The position numbers and the translations under genes are program-made. A stretch of DNA of 64,000 nucleotides from Malus domestica (lineage: Eukaryota > Streptophyta > Magnoliopsida > Rosales > Rosaceae): positions 28,583,501 to 28,647,500 of the forward strand of contig NC_091677.1 of NCBI RefSeq assembly GCF_042453785.1. Direction: 5' to 3'. Numbering within the stretch: the first letter of the stretch is position 1; each line of letters opens with the position of its first letter. The notes beneath the pieces are model-generated. The model did no database searches and was not told the DNA's origin. It worked only from the letters and a program-made list of their open reading frames with translations. Below, piece after piece: positions 22,941 to 33,106 of the stretch.

Positions 22941-23708
22941 ATGTCTTTCTTGTCTCCTACAATTCCGATGCGCCTCCTCGAGGATGACGAGGCCGATCTG
23001 TCATTCTTCCCTCACAAAAACTCAAACAACTTGAACAGCAAGATCATGGTCATATCCATCATTTCATTATCCATCGTTGTTTTGCTAGTAATCTTGCTTC
23101 ATACCTACGCAAGGTGTGTCCTCCGACGCCAGGCGCTTCGCCGGGCGTCCATACGTCGTCATTTGGGGTCAACCATGGCTCATGTCCACTCCGTTGAGCT
23201 GCCCAAAATTGGACTCGAGCCCTCCGTCATTGCCGCCTTGCCCATGTTCGTGTTCAGACGTGCGGAGGGCCGAGATGGCGGGGATGACAACGCAATAGAG
23301 TGCGCTGTGTGTTTGAGCATGTTAGAGGATGAAGAAATGGCACGGTTGCTTCCAAATTGCAAGCACAGTTTCCATGCAGAGTGCATCGACAGGTGGCTGA
23401 TTTCCCATACTACCTGCCCCATTTGCCGGACAGAGGCGAAGCCGTGTCTGCATCTCGAGCCACGAGAGGGTCCCGCAGCCGGGATGCCAACGGCTCCGCC
23501 GTTAGAGCATGTGAACTCTGTGTTGTCATCATCATGTATGGAAGGGACATCAGATGGTGCTCAATCCAGCTCAGCTGGTACTAAAGTGAATGCTTCATCG
23601 GTTTCCAGGTTGAGTTCTTTCAGAAGAATGATTAGTAGGGACAGATCTTCAAGACGTATTCAATCTTGCGGACAAGAGGATGGTATAGAAGATTTAGAGA
23701 GGCAGTGA
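22941..23708 (+). CDS. ATL: ATL-family RING-H2 finger E3 ubiquitin ligase
   Basis: 255 residues, no intron, as is usual for ATL genes. One membrane segment (about residues 35-54, IMVISIISLSIVVLLVILL) follows a short acidic N-terminus. A basic stretch comes next, then the GLD motif (GLEPSVIAALP, 91-101), which defines ATL proteins. The RING-H2 finger is complete: C121, C124, C140, H142, H145, C148, C159, C162, with the conserved Pro before C162 and Trp152. The Ser/Arg-rich tail has no known domain. ATL proteins are membrane-anchored ligases that transfer ubiquitin from E2, often in defence or growth signalling. The start at 22941 was chosen because it is the first ATG in frame; the upstream open frame lacks one. 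Which ATL subgroup (ATL40/41-like is possible) is not settled. Confidence 0.93.
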   Translation: MSFLSPTIPMRLLEDDEADLSFFPHKNSNNLNSKIMVISIISLSIVVLLVILLHTYARCVLRRQALRRASIRRHLGSTMAHVHSVELPKIGLEPSVIAALPMFVFRRAEGRDGGDDNAIECAVCLSMLEDEEMARLLPNCKHSFHAECIDRWLISHTTCPICRTEAKPCLHLEPREGPAAGMPTAPPLEHVNSVLSSSCMEGTSDGAQSSSAGTKVNASSVSRLSSFRRMISRDRSSRRIQSCGQEDGIEDLERQ

Positions 23709-24054
23709 AGATTGAATCAGTTATGGGTAATATATTACATAATTTTGCAATTAATACTTTGGTTTATTGTTAAATTTTTTTTATGTTGATTATTAATATC
23801 ATGTTAGTGTTCTTATTGCTATAGACGATTATAAACATACTTTGGTTTTTTTTTTTTTGGTTAAATAAACATACTTTGGTTGAACTCAATAATTTGGTTC
23901 TGGTTATGTGTTCCGAAGTTTCTGTGCAAGTTTAACATGGTCTGACGAAGACTTAATCGTGGTTTGCTGGCCTAATCTAAACATTGGTTGGATATGACAA
24001 TTGCAACTATTAAAGCACTCTCGAGCTCCAAAATAAAATTGAGGCAGAATTTTA
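23709..24054. other. ATL 3' flank
   Basis: AT-rich with a T-run near 23850. No gene or clear repeat. It contains the ATL 3' untranslated region. Confidence 0.4.
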
Positions 24055-24213
24055 AAAAGAGAAATGCTCAGAAGATTTTTTGAAAGTGCAACTGTTTATA
24101 GACTTTTTACCATTTATTTTTTTGCACAATGTTTTATAATGTTGACACGTGAATTATATCAAAAACATGAAGTGACTCACTTTTAAAAGAATATCCCTAA
24201 CATTTCTCTTTTA
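24055..24213. repeat. MITE family A, copy 2
   Basis: Ends AAGAGAAATGCT...ACATTTCTCTT are inverted. The core TTTTATAATGTTGACACGTG matches the copy at 38373-38527 closely. Confidence 0.6.
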
Positions 24214-24221
24214 AAAAAAAA

Positions 24222-24376
24222 AAGTTTTAACAAAAAACTCGCGATATTCTTCACTTTAATGAAAAACCACATTTTTATACTAAAAAGTCAAACCTGGTAC
24301 TATTCACTTTACCCTTTATTTTGTCTTTATCGTTAAAACTCAAAATTTTCAAGCATTTTTATTAGTTTTCCTTAAA
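24222..24376. repeat. Foldback repeat family D, left arm
   Basis: AGTTTTAACAAAAAACTC...ATTAGTTTTCCTT. The reverse complement of this stretch recurs at 30823-30925, on the other side of the copia element, and a related single arm is at 35671-35800. The two flanking arms suggest a foldback element of under 1 kb into which the copia element later inserted. Confidence 0.6.
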
Positions 24377-24814
24377 AAAAAAAAAAAGCAATTCCAATCA
24401 TACTCTCTATCCACCCGGCCAAGGGTTTGCTGTCCCGACTTCCCCTTCTCTTTTGTGTCTCTTTCCTAATTTTTTTGACATGTCCTTCAACTTAACTTCA
24501 ATTTTAATTAACATCTTTGTTTTTCATAAATTAAATAAAAAATATGAAAAATAAAATTTACAAAAAGTAGCAGTGAAAATAACTCCGGACAACCACACCA
24601 CCCATCACCACCGTCGATCCTCTCACCATTCGCGAAACTTCATTGCCATTCTATCTCTCTGAGCCCTTTCTCTCTCTTCAAATTATGTAGAACAATTACT
24701 GTTAAGTAATTGAAATCTGAAACGGCCGATATCTAAAACGATGTAAATGCCAAGATCTGAAATGACAGAAAGAGAGGAAAATGCAATACAACATCGCTAT
24801 GCTTCGCTGACGAG
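24377..24814. other. Interior of the family D foldback element, left part
   Basis: AT-rich with a CT-rich patch (about 24590-24680). No coding sequence recognised. Ends at the copia TSD (GAAGG, 24815-24819). Confidence 0.35.
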
Positions 24815-24819
24815 GAAGG

Positions 24820-25086
24820 TATTAACCAAATAACTTTGGATTAGATTGAGTTTGTTGAAAAACAGTTAGAGTTAGTTAAAAGGGTAAAAGTGTAAATCTG
24901 CTCATCATAGTTTCTATATAAGCTTTGTTTAGAGACTTAAAGCAAAATCATGTAAAAACAAAACTTTCTATTATCCATTGAATACAGAAACTTCTCTCTC
25001 TCTTCCAACGGCTCTCTCTCTTCCTCTTACTACTTGTTCTTCGATTTCTTCATTCTCAAGGTTTCATTGATTCTTTAGTGTTATTA
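24820..25086 (+). repeat. 5' LTR of the copia element
   Basis: 267 bp. It holds TATATAAGC (24914-24922), a likely TATA box, and a CT-rich 3' part. It carries an 18-bp segment (CCAACGG plus a CT run) that the 3' LTR lacks. Confidence 0.9.
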
Positions 25087-25098
25087 TGGTATCATCGC
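25087..25098 (+). promoter_or_regulatory. Primer-binding site (initiator Met tRNA type) of the copia element
   Basis: TGGTATCATCGC directly follows the LTR end. The canonical plant copia site is TGGTATCAGAGC, so two bases differ. Confidence 0.7.
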
Positions 25099-25330
25099 CG
25101 GCATTGGCTCACTGCCGTTGTCGATCCTAGGTCTTCTGCTGCTACCATACACAATCGAAGAGTCAATGGGGATTTCGCCGAATTCGAATTCTGGAGATTT
25201 GGGGTTTTCATCAAAAGCTGCGATTCAGGTGATATTGTGTTTTTCTACTAAGTAATTAGGTTTCAGTCCTAATTAGAAGTTCAAGATTTCAGAATGTTGT
25301 GTGTTTGATTACGATTTCTTTTGTTTGATT

Positions 25331-25462
25331 ACTATAGGAGTTTCAATCTCTCTTGATGCATAAGAAAGTTTCAGTCTTTCTTGATTACTACGGGAGTTTC
25401 AATCTCTCTTGATTCATAAGAAAGTTTCAGTATTTCTTGATTACTGCAGGAGTTTCAGTCTC
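25331..25462 (+). repeat. Tandem repeat in the copia leader, 56-bp unit, about 2.4 copies
   Basis: ACTATAGGAGTTTCAATCTC starts at 25331 and recurs as ACTACGGGAG (25387) and ACTGCAGGAG (25443), each followed by TTTC...CTCTC and the AAGAAAGTTTCAG words. It lies in the untranslated leader before gag. Confidence 0.7.
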
Positions 25463-25538
25463 TCCATCAATTCATTTTGTAGAACAATTGGGTGTTTTGT
25501 AGATTCTTGATCGATTCTATTTGTTGCATTGAGAAATC

Positions 25539-26870
25539 ATGACTAATCCTAGTGTGAAGGTTGAAAATCTGCTGGGAATGATTACTATAAAATTGAAGGA
25601 AGATAATTTTGCGAAATGGGCATTTCAGTTTAAGTCCGTGTTGAAAGGTCATAAATTGTTTAGGCATTTTGATGGTACTATTGTGTGTCCACCAAAATTT
25701 GTCATTCATACTGAGAGAGGTGTTACTTCTGAACTTACTGATGCTTATGTTGATTGGGAATCCACAGATATGGCATTGTTGAGTCTTTTATTAGCTACTT
25801 TGTATGATGAGGCTATTGACTATGTTCTTGGTTGTGTAACTGCGTGTGAGGCTTGGTCAAATCTTGTGGATCATTTTGCTTCAGTGTCTAAATCTAGAGT
25901 CAACCATCTAAAGACTGAATTGCATACAATTCATAAAGGATGAGATTCAATTGATAGGTATTTGTTAAGGTTGAAAAATATAAGGGAACAGTTAACTGCT
26001 GCTGGAGAACTAATTTCTGATAATGATGTGATAATTGCTGTGTTAGCTGGGTTACCAAAAGAATATGCCACAATTCGAACAGTAATATTAGCTAGAGAGT
26101 CCTCTATTTCTTTGAAAGAATTTAGGGCTTTGTTGCTTGGGGCTGAAAAAGAAATCGAAGGAGAATCAAGTGGTGTGTCTCATAATCTTTCTACCTTATA
26201 TGTTCAAGGGTCTCAGCCAACTCAGGGTGTTTCATCAGCTTCGGGTTATAATCCTACAGGGCATAGCCATTTACCAGCAACAACTGGGGGTGTTCTTACT
26301 TCTTGTTAATACCCTTATTCTGCTGATCCTTATATGCAACAATATTCATCACCATTTGTCCTCCCACAGCAATACCCACAACCCTTAATACCTCAATAGT
26401 TTCCTGCTCCAGTTCACCCTTCTATTCCTTATGGTTTTGGATATATGGGCAATGCTCCAAATTCTGGTCCAAAACCTCCATTTATGCAAAAGCCAAATTA
26501 TAAGGGTAATCCTGGTTATAAGTCTAACACTGATTTCAAAGGTAAGGGATACTATACAGGTTCTTCCTCTGGATATTCATTTGGTAGTTCAAGACAATAT
26601 GGTTCAAGTGGGTGGCATGGGAATACTGAGAACAGGTCCACTACAGTAATTGAATGTCAGATTTGCAACAAAAGAAGACATACTGCAGTTAATTGTTTTC
26701 ACAGAAATGGTCATGGTCCAAGTACTGGGTTTCAAATGGAGTGTCAGATTTATGGAAGACGTGGTCACTCAATACTTGAATGTTATCACAGGGGGAACTA
26801 TGTTTTTCAAGGTCAACAACCATCTTCCACTTTAACAGCAATGGCAGCCCAGCAAAGAGAACAGCACATT
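25539..26870 (+). pseudogene. Copia gag with two zinc knuckles
   Basis: The frame starts at ATG 25539 (MTNPSVKVENLLGMITIKL). The gag domain includes NFAKWAFQFKSVL and ACEAWSNLVDHFASVSKSRV. Stops interrupt the frame: TGA 25941-25943, TAA 26307-26309 and TAG near 26398. A Tyr/Gly/Ser/Pro-rich stretch leads to two C-x2-C-x4-H-x4-C-type knuckles: CQICNKRRHTAVNC (intact spacing) and CQIYGRRGHSILEC, where the second Cys is Tyr. In functional elements gag packages RNA. Confidence 0.85.
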
Positions 26871-28160
26871 CCTCAGGATGCATGGATTGTTGATACTGGT
26901 GCATTTCACGATATCACTGTTGATGTCAACACACTGAGTCAAGTCACACCATTCCAAGGTTCTGATACAATCACAATTGGCAATGGGACAAGTTTATCTA
27001 TTGCAAATACTGGTGCAACTACAATTAAAACCAACTCTCATAACCTTGGTCTTAACAATGTTTTACATGTACCAAAAATAGCTCGAAGTTTGCTATATGT
27101 TCAACAATTGTGTGTTGACAATCATAGTTGGTTTATTTGTGATGAGAATGAATTTTTTGTGTAGGACAAGAAGACAAGGAACATCCTGTACAGAGGAAAG
27201 AGTAGAGCCGGACAATTGTTTCAAATCCTTGTTATCAAGAATTCAAGAGGAGCACAATCTGTGGTTCAGGAACCTTCTGTTTTTCTTGGGCAATTAGTAA
27301 ATTCAACTTTGTGGCATCAACGGTTTGGTCATCCGACTAATGAAATAATGTCTATCATGTTAAGATAGTCAAACATACCACTAGAATTAGATGAAAGTCA
27401 TAGTATATGTACCCATTGTATTCAAGGAAAGATGTGTAGACTTCCTTTTTCTCCTAGCAGTGATTGTTATTGTTTACCATTTGAAAAGGTGCACTCAGAT
27501 GTATGGGGTCCTTCTCCATTGAAAACAGCAAAGGGGTATAGATACTATGTAATTTTTGTTGATCAATATACAAAGTATACTTGGATTTTTCCAATGTATA
27601 ACAAATCAGATGTGTTTAGCATTTTTCTGAAATTCTATAATCTTGTTCATACACAGTTTGGTGTTGTCATTAAATGTATACAAACTGATGGAGGGGGTGA
27701 GTACACAGGTCATTCTTTTAAAGCTTTTCTTGATGCAAAAGGTGTTGAACACATGATTTCATGCCCATACACTCCTCAACAGAATGGAGTAGTTGAAAGA
27801 AAACATAGACATATAGTAGAAACTGCCATTACTCTTCTTGTTCAAGCTGCATTGCCAATTGATTTTTGGTAATATACTTGTGCACATGCTGTATTCTTAA
27901 TTAATAAAATGCCATGTAAAGGGTTGTCTATGGATTCACCTTATAAGAAATTGTTTGCCAAGATTCCAGAGTTGAAAAGTTTGAAAGTGTTTGGTTCAGC
28001 AGTGTACCCATGGTTAAGACCTTATTCTGTGCACAAGTTACAACCTAGATCTGCACAATGTGTGTTCTTAGGATATTCTATAGGCTCTAAAGGTGTGATT
28101 TGTTACAATGTTTAGAATAAGAAATATATCATCTCAAGACATGTTGTTTTTTATGAAAGT
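26871..28160 (+). pseudogene. Copia protease and integrase
   Basis: Continues in the gag frame. The protease motif is AWIVDTGAFHDI (near 26880), and a GAG-pre-integrase zinc region has LWHQRFGHP and CTHCIQGKM. The integrase core includes HSDVWGP, TDGGGEYTG and PQQNGVVERKH, so the three acidic catalytic residues are visible. In-frame stops are TAG 27162-27164, TAG 27366-27368, TAA 27870-27872 and TAG 28113-28115. After the core comes KVFGSAVYPWLRPY and CVFLGYS. Confidence 0.88.
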
Positions 28161-30262
28161 GTATTTCCTTATGCACTGTTAAAATCTACAGTTCAAGAAC
28201 ATATTCCAGTTCAATCTCAGTATAGAAGTATAGTGGTACCTATTCCAGTGCAACAGAGATCTTCAGATCATGGAAATTCAAGTCCTCGAAACGGTCAGGA
28301 GGAATCTTTTTCTGGTAATGGGATTGTTCATAGTTCTTCATCCACTGCAGTTCATCATGATGCACAGACACCAATTTCTTCTTCGAACACAGGCAGTTCT
28401 AAAACACTAGGATTTGAAACACAGGCATCTACAAAAACTATTTCCTCATCTCCACGTGCAGGTCCCTTGCTTCTTGTCCTTGATCCTGCTCAGCTTCAGG
28501 TAATTCTTTCTTTGCCTCCATCACAAACACACTCTCAATCTCAGTCACAGAATAATGTTATTCAAACTCGACTTAAGACTGGTGCTATCATGAGGAGAGA
28601 TTACACATCATTTCTAGCTACATTACCTCAACTAGAATCTCTTCAGTTTCTAGATGGTGATACTGGGGAGTCAAATAGCTCTATATCATGCAGTTTTTCG
28701 TTCTTGGCTGACATACATAAAGTAGAGGAACCAAAGACTTTTAAAGCTGCATCAACAGTCCTTCAATGGCAAAAAGCTATGTAGGAGGAATATGATGCCC
28801 TAAAGTCTTAAGGTACATGGAAACTTGTTCTTCCTCCAAGTGATAAAACAGTGATAGGTTGTAAATGGGTCTATAAAGTAAAAAGGAATCCTGATGGGAC
28901 AATGTCAAGATACAAAACTCGATTAGTGGCATAAGGTTTTAGTCAAGAGCAAGGGATAGATTACTTAGAAGCCTTCAGTCATGTGGTTCGACATTCAACT
29001 GTAAGACTTATCCTGGCATTGGCAGCACAATTTCACTGGAGTTTAAGACAGTTAGATATTAAAAATGCCTTTTTTTCATGGGAAGCTTGAAGAAGAAGTG
29101 TATATGAAACAACCCCAAGGGTTTATGGATCAAAAACATCCAAAATATATGTGCAGATTGGTGAAGTCGTTATATGGATTAAAACGCTTGGAACTCCAAG
29201 TTTACTAGTTTTTCACCTGCTCTTGGGTTTAAAACTTCGATGTCTGATACAAGTTTATTTGTGAAAGCTGATGGGAGTGATGTTATTTTGCTCCTTTTAT
29301 ATGTTGACGACATCATCCTAACTGGGTCAAATACTGAGAAGATTCAATCTGTGATTGACAGTCTTGCAGATGTGTTTGATTTAAAAGATATGGGCATATT
29401 GACATATTTCTTGGGACTTCAGATTCACTGTAATGCAGATGGATCTTTGTTTGTGAATCAGTTAAAGTATACGAAGGAATTGGTGAAAAATGATGGAATG
29501 GAGCACTGTAAACCAACCTCAACACCTTCCAAACCACATTCCCAATTACTTACAACTGAGGGAATACCATTGTCTGATCGTACACACTATAGGAGCCTGG
29601 TTGGAGCCCTGCAGTATCTTACTTTTACTAGGCCAGATATAGCACACTCTGTCAATGTTGTGTGCTAATATATGACCAATCCTACTGAGTCACATATGCA
29701 TCTGGTGAAATGAATCATAAGGTATCTCCAAGGTACAGCAAACTATGGTATACGATACACTCACTCTTCTGATTTTCAGATAAATGCATACTCTGATTCT
29801 GATTGGGCAACAGACATTAATACAAGAAGGTCCATTACGGGCTATGTAGTTTACTTGGGTTCAAATCCGGTTTCATGGCAGTCAAAGAAACAAGCAACGG
29901 TGTCTCGCAATTCCACAGAAGCGAGTACAAAGCCTTGGCACATTGTGCTGCTGATGTGTTTTGGATTCGTTCTTTTCTTAAGGATGTGTATCAAGTTCTT
30001 ACACTACCTCCTACTTTACATTGTGATAATCTCTCAGTTCTGGCCCTATGTTCCAATCCAGTGTTCCATTCGAAGATTAAACATCTCGATACGGACTATC
30101 ACTTTGTCCGTGAGAAAGTCCAAAAGGGAGATCTTGATGTTCAGTACATATCAACAAATTAGCAGGTAGCCGATGCGTTCACTAAAGGTTTGCATAGTCC
30201 AATGTTCATTCACCACTGTGCAAATCTTCATATTGGCGTGCCTGGGTGTAATCAACAAGGTT
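28161..30262 (+). pseudogene. Copia reverse transcriptase and RNase H
   Basis: The linker is Ser/Gln-rich (28233-28680). RT motifs follow: [44 protein letters not shown] (near 29300) and FDLKDMG. RNase H motifs are IRYLQGT, YSDSDWATDINTRRSITGY, VSWQSKKQATVSRNSTEA and the ending VADAFTKGL. One extra T near 29070, a short deletion near 29183 (in the KQAP region) and one more shift near 29920 break the frame. Several TAA/TAG/TGA stops stand where Gln or Arg codons are expected. Confidence 0.88.
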
Positions 30263-30396
30263 CACAGATATTACAAGTGCCAAAAGCAGCAGACAAAGAT
30301 CATATCAGTGTTAACTCTTCATCCTTGCCATGATCAATCATTCCTTCAGTGCTGCAAACACAATTTGGGAGATCCCAATTCTGTTTGAGGGGGGAG

Positions 30397-30645
30397 TATT
30401 AACCAAATAACTTTGGATTAGATTGAGTTTGTTGAAAAACAGTTAGAGTTAGTTAAAAGGGTAAAAGTGTAAATATGCTCATCATAGTTTCTATATAAGC
30501 TTTGTTTAGAGACTTAGAGTAGAATCATGTAAAAACAAAACTTTCTATTATCCATTAAATACAGAAACGTCTCTCTCTCTTCCTCTTACTACTTGTTCTT
30601 CGATTTCTTCATTCTCAAGGTTTCATTGATTCTTTAGTGTTATTA
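30397..30645 (+). repeat. 3' LTR of the copia element
   Basis: 249 bp, starting TATTAACCAAATAAC and ending TTTAGTGTTATTA, followed by TSD GAAGG. Confidence 0.9.
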
Positions 30646-30822
30646 GAAGGAAGAGAGATATAGAAAGAAAGAAAAGCTTCGCCGGTGGTAAGGAATCGCA
30701 ACCAAAATGCTTGGTGGGGAAGGCTGGGTTTCGTGGTTGCAGGGCTAAGTTAAGGTTGGGGTTTTTGCTTTTGCTTAATTTTCAATTTTAGTTTTTTTAA
30801 TTAATTTTATAAAAGAGTAATT

Positions 30823-30925
30823 TTAAAGGAAAACTAATGAAAAATGTTTGAAAACTTTGAGTTTTAATGATAAGGACAAAATAAAGGGTAAAGTGAACAG
30901 TACCGTGAGCTTTTCGTTAAAACTT
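30823..30925. repeat. Foldback repeat family D, right arm
   Basis: Reverse complement of the arm at 24222-24376 (AAGGAAAACTAATGAAAAAT...TCGTTAAAACTT). Shorter than the left arm. Confidence 0.6.
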
Positions 30926-31003
30926 CCTAATTTTAATAACACTTTAAAAAATTTATCCTATATTCCTCTCACAAGTGTACTTTTATTTTTAATGGTTAAT
31001 TTA

Positions 31004-31611
31004 GGCTTTTTATATTAGCACCCCACAAAATGTTGAAAGCACTCCACATTAAAATTTAATATTAATAATTTATTTACTCTATTATGTAATGACAATTTTG
31101 ATCTTATTAGGTTTAAAAAAAAATTTATAAATACACTACAAATCTCTTTTAACATATTATTTATCTATTTCAACTATCAAAATCCCTCTCATTCTTCATT
31201 GTTGAATAAAGCCCTAAGCAATGAAACTATAAACATGTTGATTGAGAAAAATTATTTTTGACGAATGGAACACGAAATCGATGTTTCGAAAGCTTTGAAA
31301 TCATTATTATTGTTATTGAAAAACGTTCAAATTAGTCTAAACATTTTTTTAAATCATTCAATTTCATATAGTTTGAAATCATTCGACAAAATTAAAAATG
31401 AGTATTATAAGATTTGAGAAATGTAAGATGTATAAAAATTGTGGGGTGTGTGTAGAAAATGTAAGATGTATACTAGGAACGTGGGGTGTGAGAGTATTAT
31501 GAGAAGGAAGTGTGGTGTATTAAGATAATTTTTAATTGAAAAAGTAAATGTGGAGTGTATTAAGTACGTGGAGTTTATTCAACAATTTGTGGGGTGCTAA
31601 TATAATAAGCC
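31004..31611. mobile_element. Tourist-like MITE (PIF/Harbinger type candidate)
   Basis: 608 bp with inverted ends: left GGCTTTTTATATTAGCACCC, and right ending GGGTGCTAATATAATAAGCC, pairing over about 34 bp with few mismatches. The trinucleotide TTA flanks both sides (31001-31003, 31612-31614), the usual PIF/Harbinger TSD. AT-rich interior, no coding capacity. Confidence 0.7.
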
Positions 31612-31796
31612 TTAATTTATTACTCTTAAGTTTCTTGATTTCCTATATTTGATACATGAAGTTTTTTTCATCCCTGAGTGGTACCTAAAGTCATAATTTT
31701 GGGACACTTTCATACATCTGTTGTAACATCTCACATCGCCCAGGGGAGTGATCCTTAAATGTATATTCTCATCCCTGCCTAGCACGAGGCCTTGTA

Positions 31797-31902
31797 GGAG
31801 CTCACTGGCTTTGGGTTCCGTCGGAACTCCGAAGTTAAGCGAGAAGGAGGCCAGAGCACTCCCAGGATTGGTGACCCACTAAGAAGTTGCTTGTGAGTTC
31901 CC
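31797..31902 (+). repeat. 5S rRNA-like domain in the Cassandra 5' LTR
   Basis: Contains CGGAACTCCGAAGTTAAGCG, a box A-type region, and GGATTGGTGACCCA where 5S genes have GGATGGGTGACC (box C). Pol III promoter elements are therefore partly kept, with one change in box C. Not a genuine 5S gene because it lies inside an LTR and lacks the normal 5S ends. Confidence 0.8.
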
Positions 31903-32149
31903 AAAAACAAAACCGTGAGGGAATGGTAAGCCAAAAGCGGACAATATCATGCTACGGTGGTAAAACGGGCCTGGGATGTGATAGACCCAGGCCGGGATGT
32001 GATATATGGTATCAGAGCCAATGCTTGGCCGGAAGTGTGCCGACGAGAACGTTAGACCCCTAAGGGGGGTGGATTGTAACATCCCACATCGCCCAGGGGA
32101 GTGATCCTTAAATGTATATTCTCATCCCTACCTAGCACGAGGCTTTTTG

Positions 32150-32255
32150 GGAGCTCACCAGCTTCGAGTTCCGTCGGAACTCCGAAGTTAAGCGAGAATG
32201 AGGTCAGAGCACTCCCAGGATGGGTGACCCACCGGGAAGTTGCTCGTGAGTTCCC
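32150..32255 (+). repeat. 5S rRNA-like domain in the Cassandra 3' LTR
   Basis: Second copy. Box A region GAACTCCGAAGTTAAGCG and an unaltered GGATGGGTGACCCA box C. Better conserved than the 5' LTR copy. Confidence 0.8.
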
Positions 32256-32848
32256 AAAAACAAAACCGTGAGGGAATGGTAAGCCCAAAGCAGACAATAT
32301 CATCTTACAGTGGTAAAGCGGGCTCGGGATGTGGTGGACCCGGGCCGGGATGTGACATCTGTTATAGTTGCTATTAAATCAGTTGTTAACTGGTGACGTG
32401 GCATCCATGTAGACAATGACTGGGCACCACGTGGATATTAAAAATTTTGAAAAAAAAAATATGGGCCTCTCATACCTCAACCCCCGCTCCCATCCAACCC
32501 TTCATCTCTTCTCTCCTCCGTGCCCACCCCACCCAACCCTCCCTCCCTTCTCTCGTCACGGCCGCCACCGGCGTCACCTCCTGCCGGCCCCGGCAACCCA
32601 AGTACCTCCAAAGCTTCCCCAGCAAGCTCTGTGTTGCTGCTTTGGCACCCAAAAAACCTGATTACCTCAAAAAAAAAAACCATATGAAATTGGAAATAAA
32701 AACTTTGTTGGCTAGGATGTCTCATATCATAGTGGGTAATTAATAACAATACCCAAGACGGATAATTCATGGTAATTACGAAAAACCCATATAAAATATA
32801 CAATCTTGAACAACAATTCACAAAAATTCAAACCCAATTTCAAAGAAA

Positions 32849-33106
32849 ATGATAATCCATTTCTTAAATTTCGAATCTGAGCACCAAAACCCCATCAGAA
32901 GTAGATTGAAGAAGAACCCACATGTGGAAGCCGTTCAATTGCTCGAAACGAGTGTGAATTTGAAATTGGTTTACCTAAAGTTGTTCGACAAGGACAGGAC
33001 CATAGTGCATTTCTTGGAGTTCATTTTGTTGATAGGCAGTCTTCTGATTGCTCTGTTACTCCATGGCTTCGCTGATTATAGTTCTAACCACGAAGGTGTC
33101 GACTGA
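32849..33106 (+). CDS. Open frame inside the foldback element, possible captured host gene piece
   Basis: 85 codons between the two inverted arms. Residues about 27-79 look like ordinary protein sequence (EAVQLLETSVNLKLVYLKLF, then DRTIVHFLEFILLIGSLLIA, HGFADYSSNHEG) and are not low complexity. I do not recognise the family. MULEs often pick up host gene fragments (Pack-MULEs), and this position fits that, but it could equally be chance. No intron or continuation was identified. Confidence 0.3.
   Translation: MIIHFLNFESEHQNPIRSRLKKNPHVEAVQLLETSVNLKLVYLKLFDKDRTIVHFLEFILLIGSLLIALLLHGFADYSSNHEGVD

Larger units (their letters stand above)
24820..30645 (+). mobile_element. Ty1/copia retrotransposon, full length but decayed
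   Basis: 5,826 bp between exact 5-bp TSDs GAAGG (24815-24819 and 30646-30650). LTRs are 267 bp (24820-25086) and 249 bp (30397-30645), differing by an 18-bp block and about six substitutions. LTR ends are TATTAAC...GTTATTA rather than TG...CA. The primer site TGGTATCATCGC (25087-25098) follows the 5' LTR, and the purine tract TGAGGGGGGAG (30386-30396) precedes the 3' LTR. Gag, protease, integrase, RT and RNase H are present in copia order, with more than a dozen stops and several frameshifts. Confidence 0.93.
31722..32357 (+). mobile_element. Cassandra TRIM retrotransposon with 5S rRNA-like LTRs
   Basis: 636 bp with two 283-bp LTRs (31722-32004 and 32075-32357) and exact TSD TCTGT (31717-31721, 32358-32362). 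LTRs start TGTAACATC and end TGTGACA (TGTGATA in the 5' copy). The primer site TGGTATCAGAGCC (32007-32019) and purine tract AAGGGGGGTGGAT (32062-32074) frame a 70-bp interior with no coding sequence. Each LTR holds a 5S rRNA-like domain, the defining feature of Cassandra, a non-autonomous family widespread in plants. Confidence 0.92.

Noticed and set aside
31797..32255. 5S rRNA genes
   Set aside because: The 5S-like blocks sit inside Cassandra LTRs with a TSD, primer site and purine tract, and lack true 5S termini.
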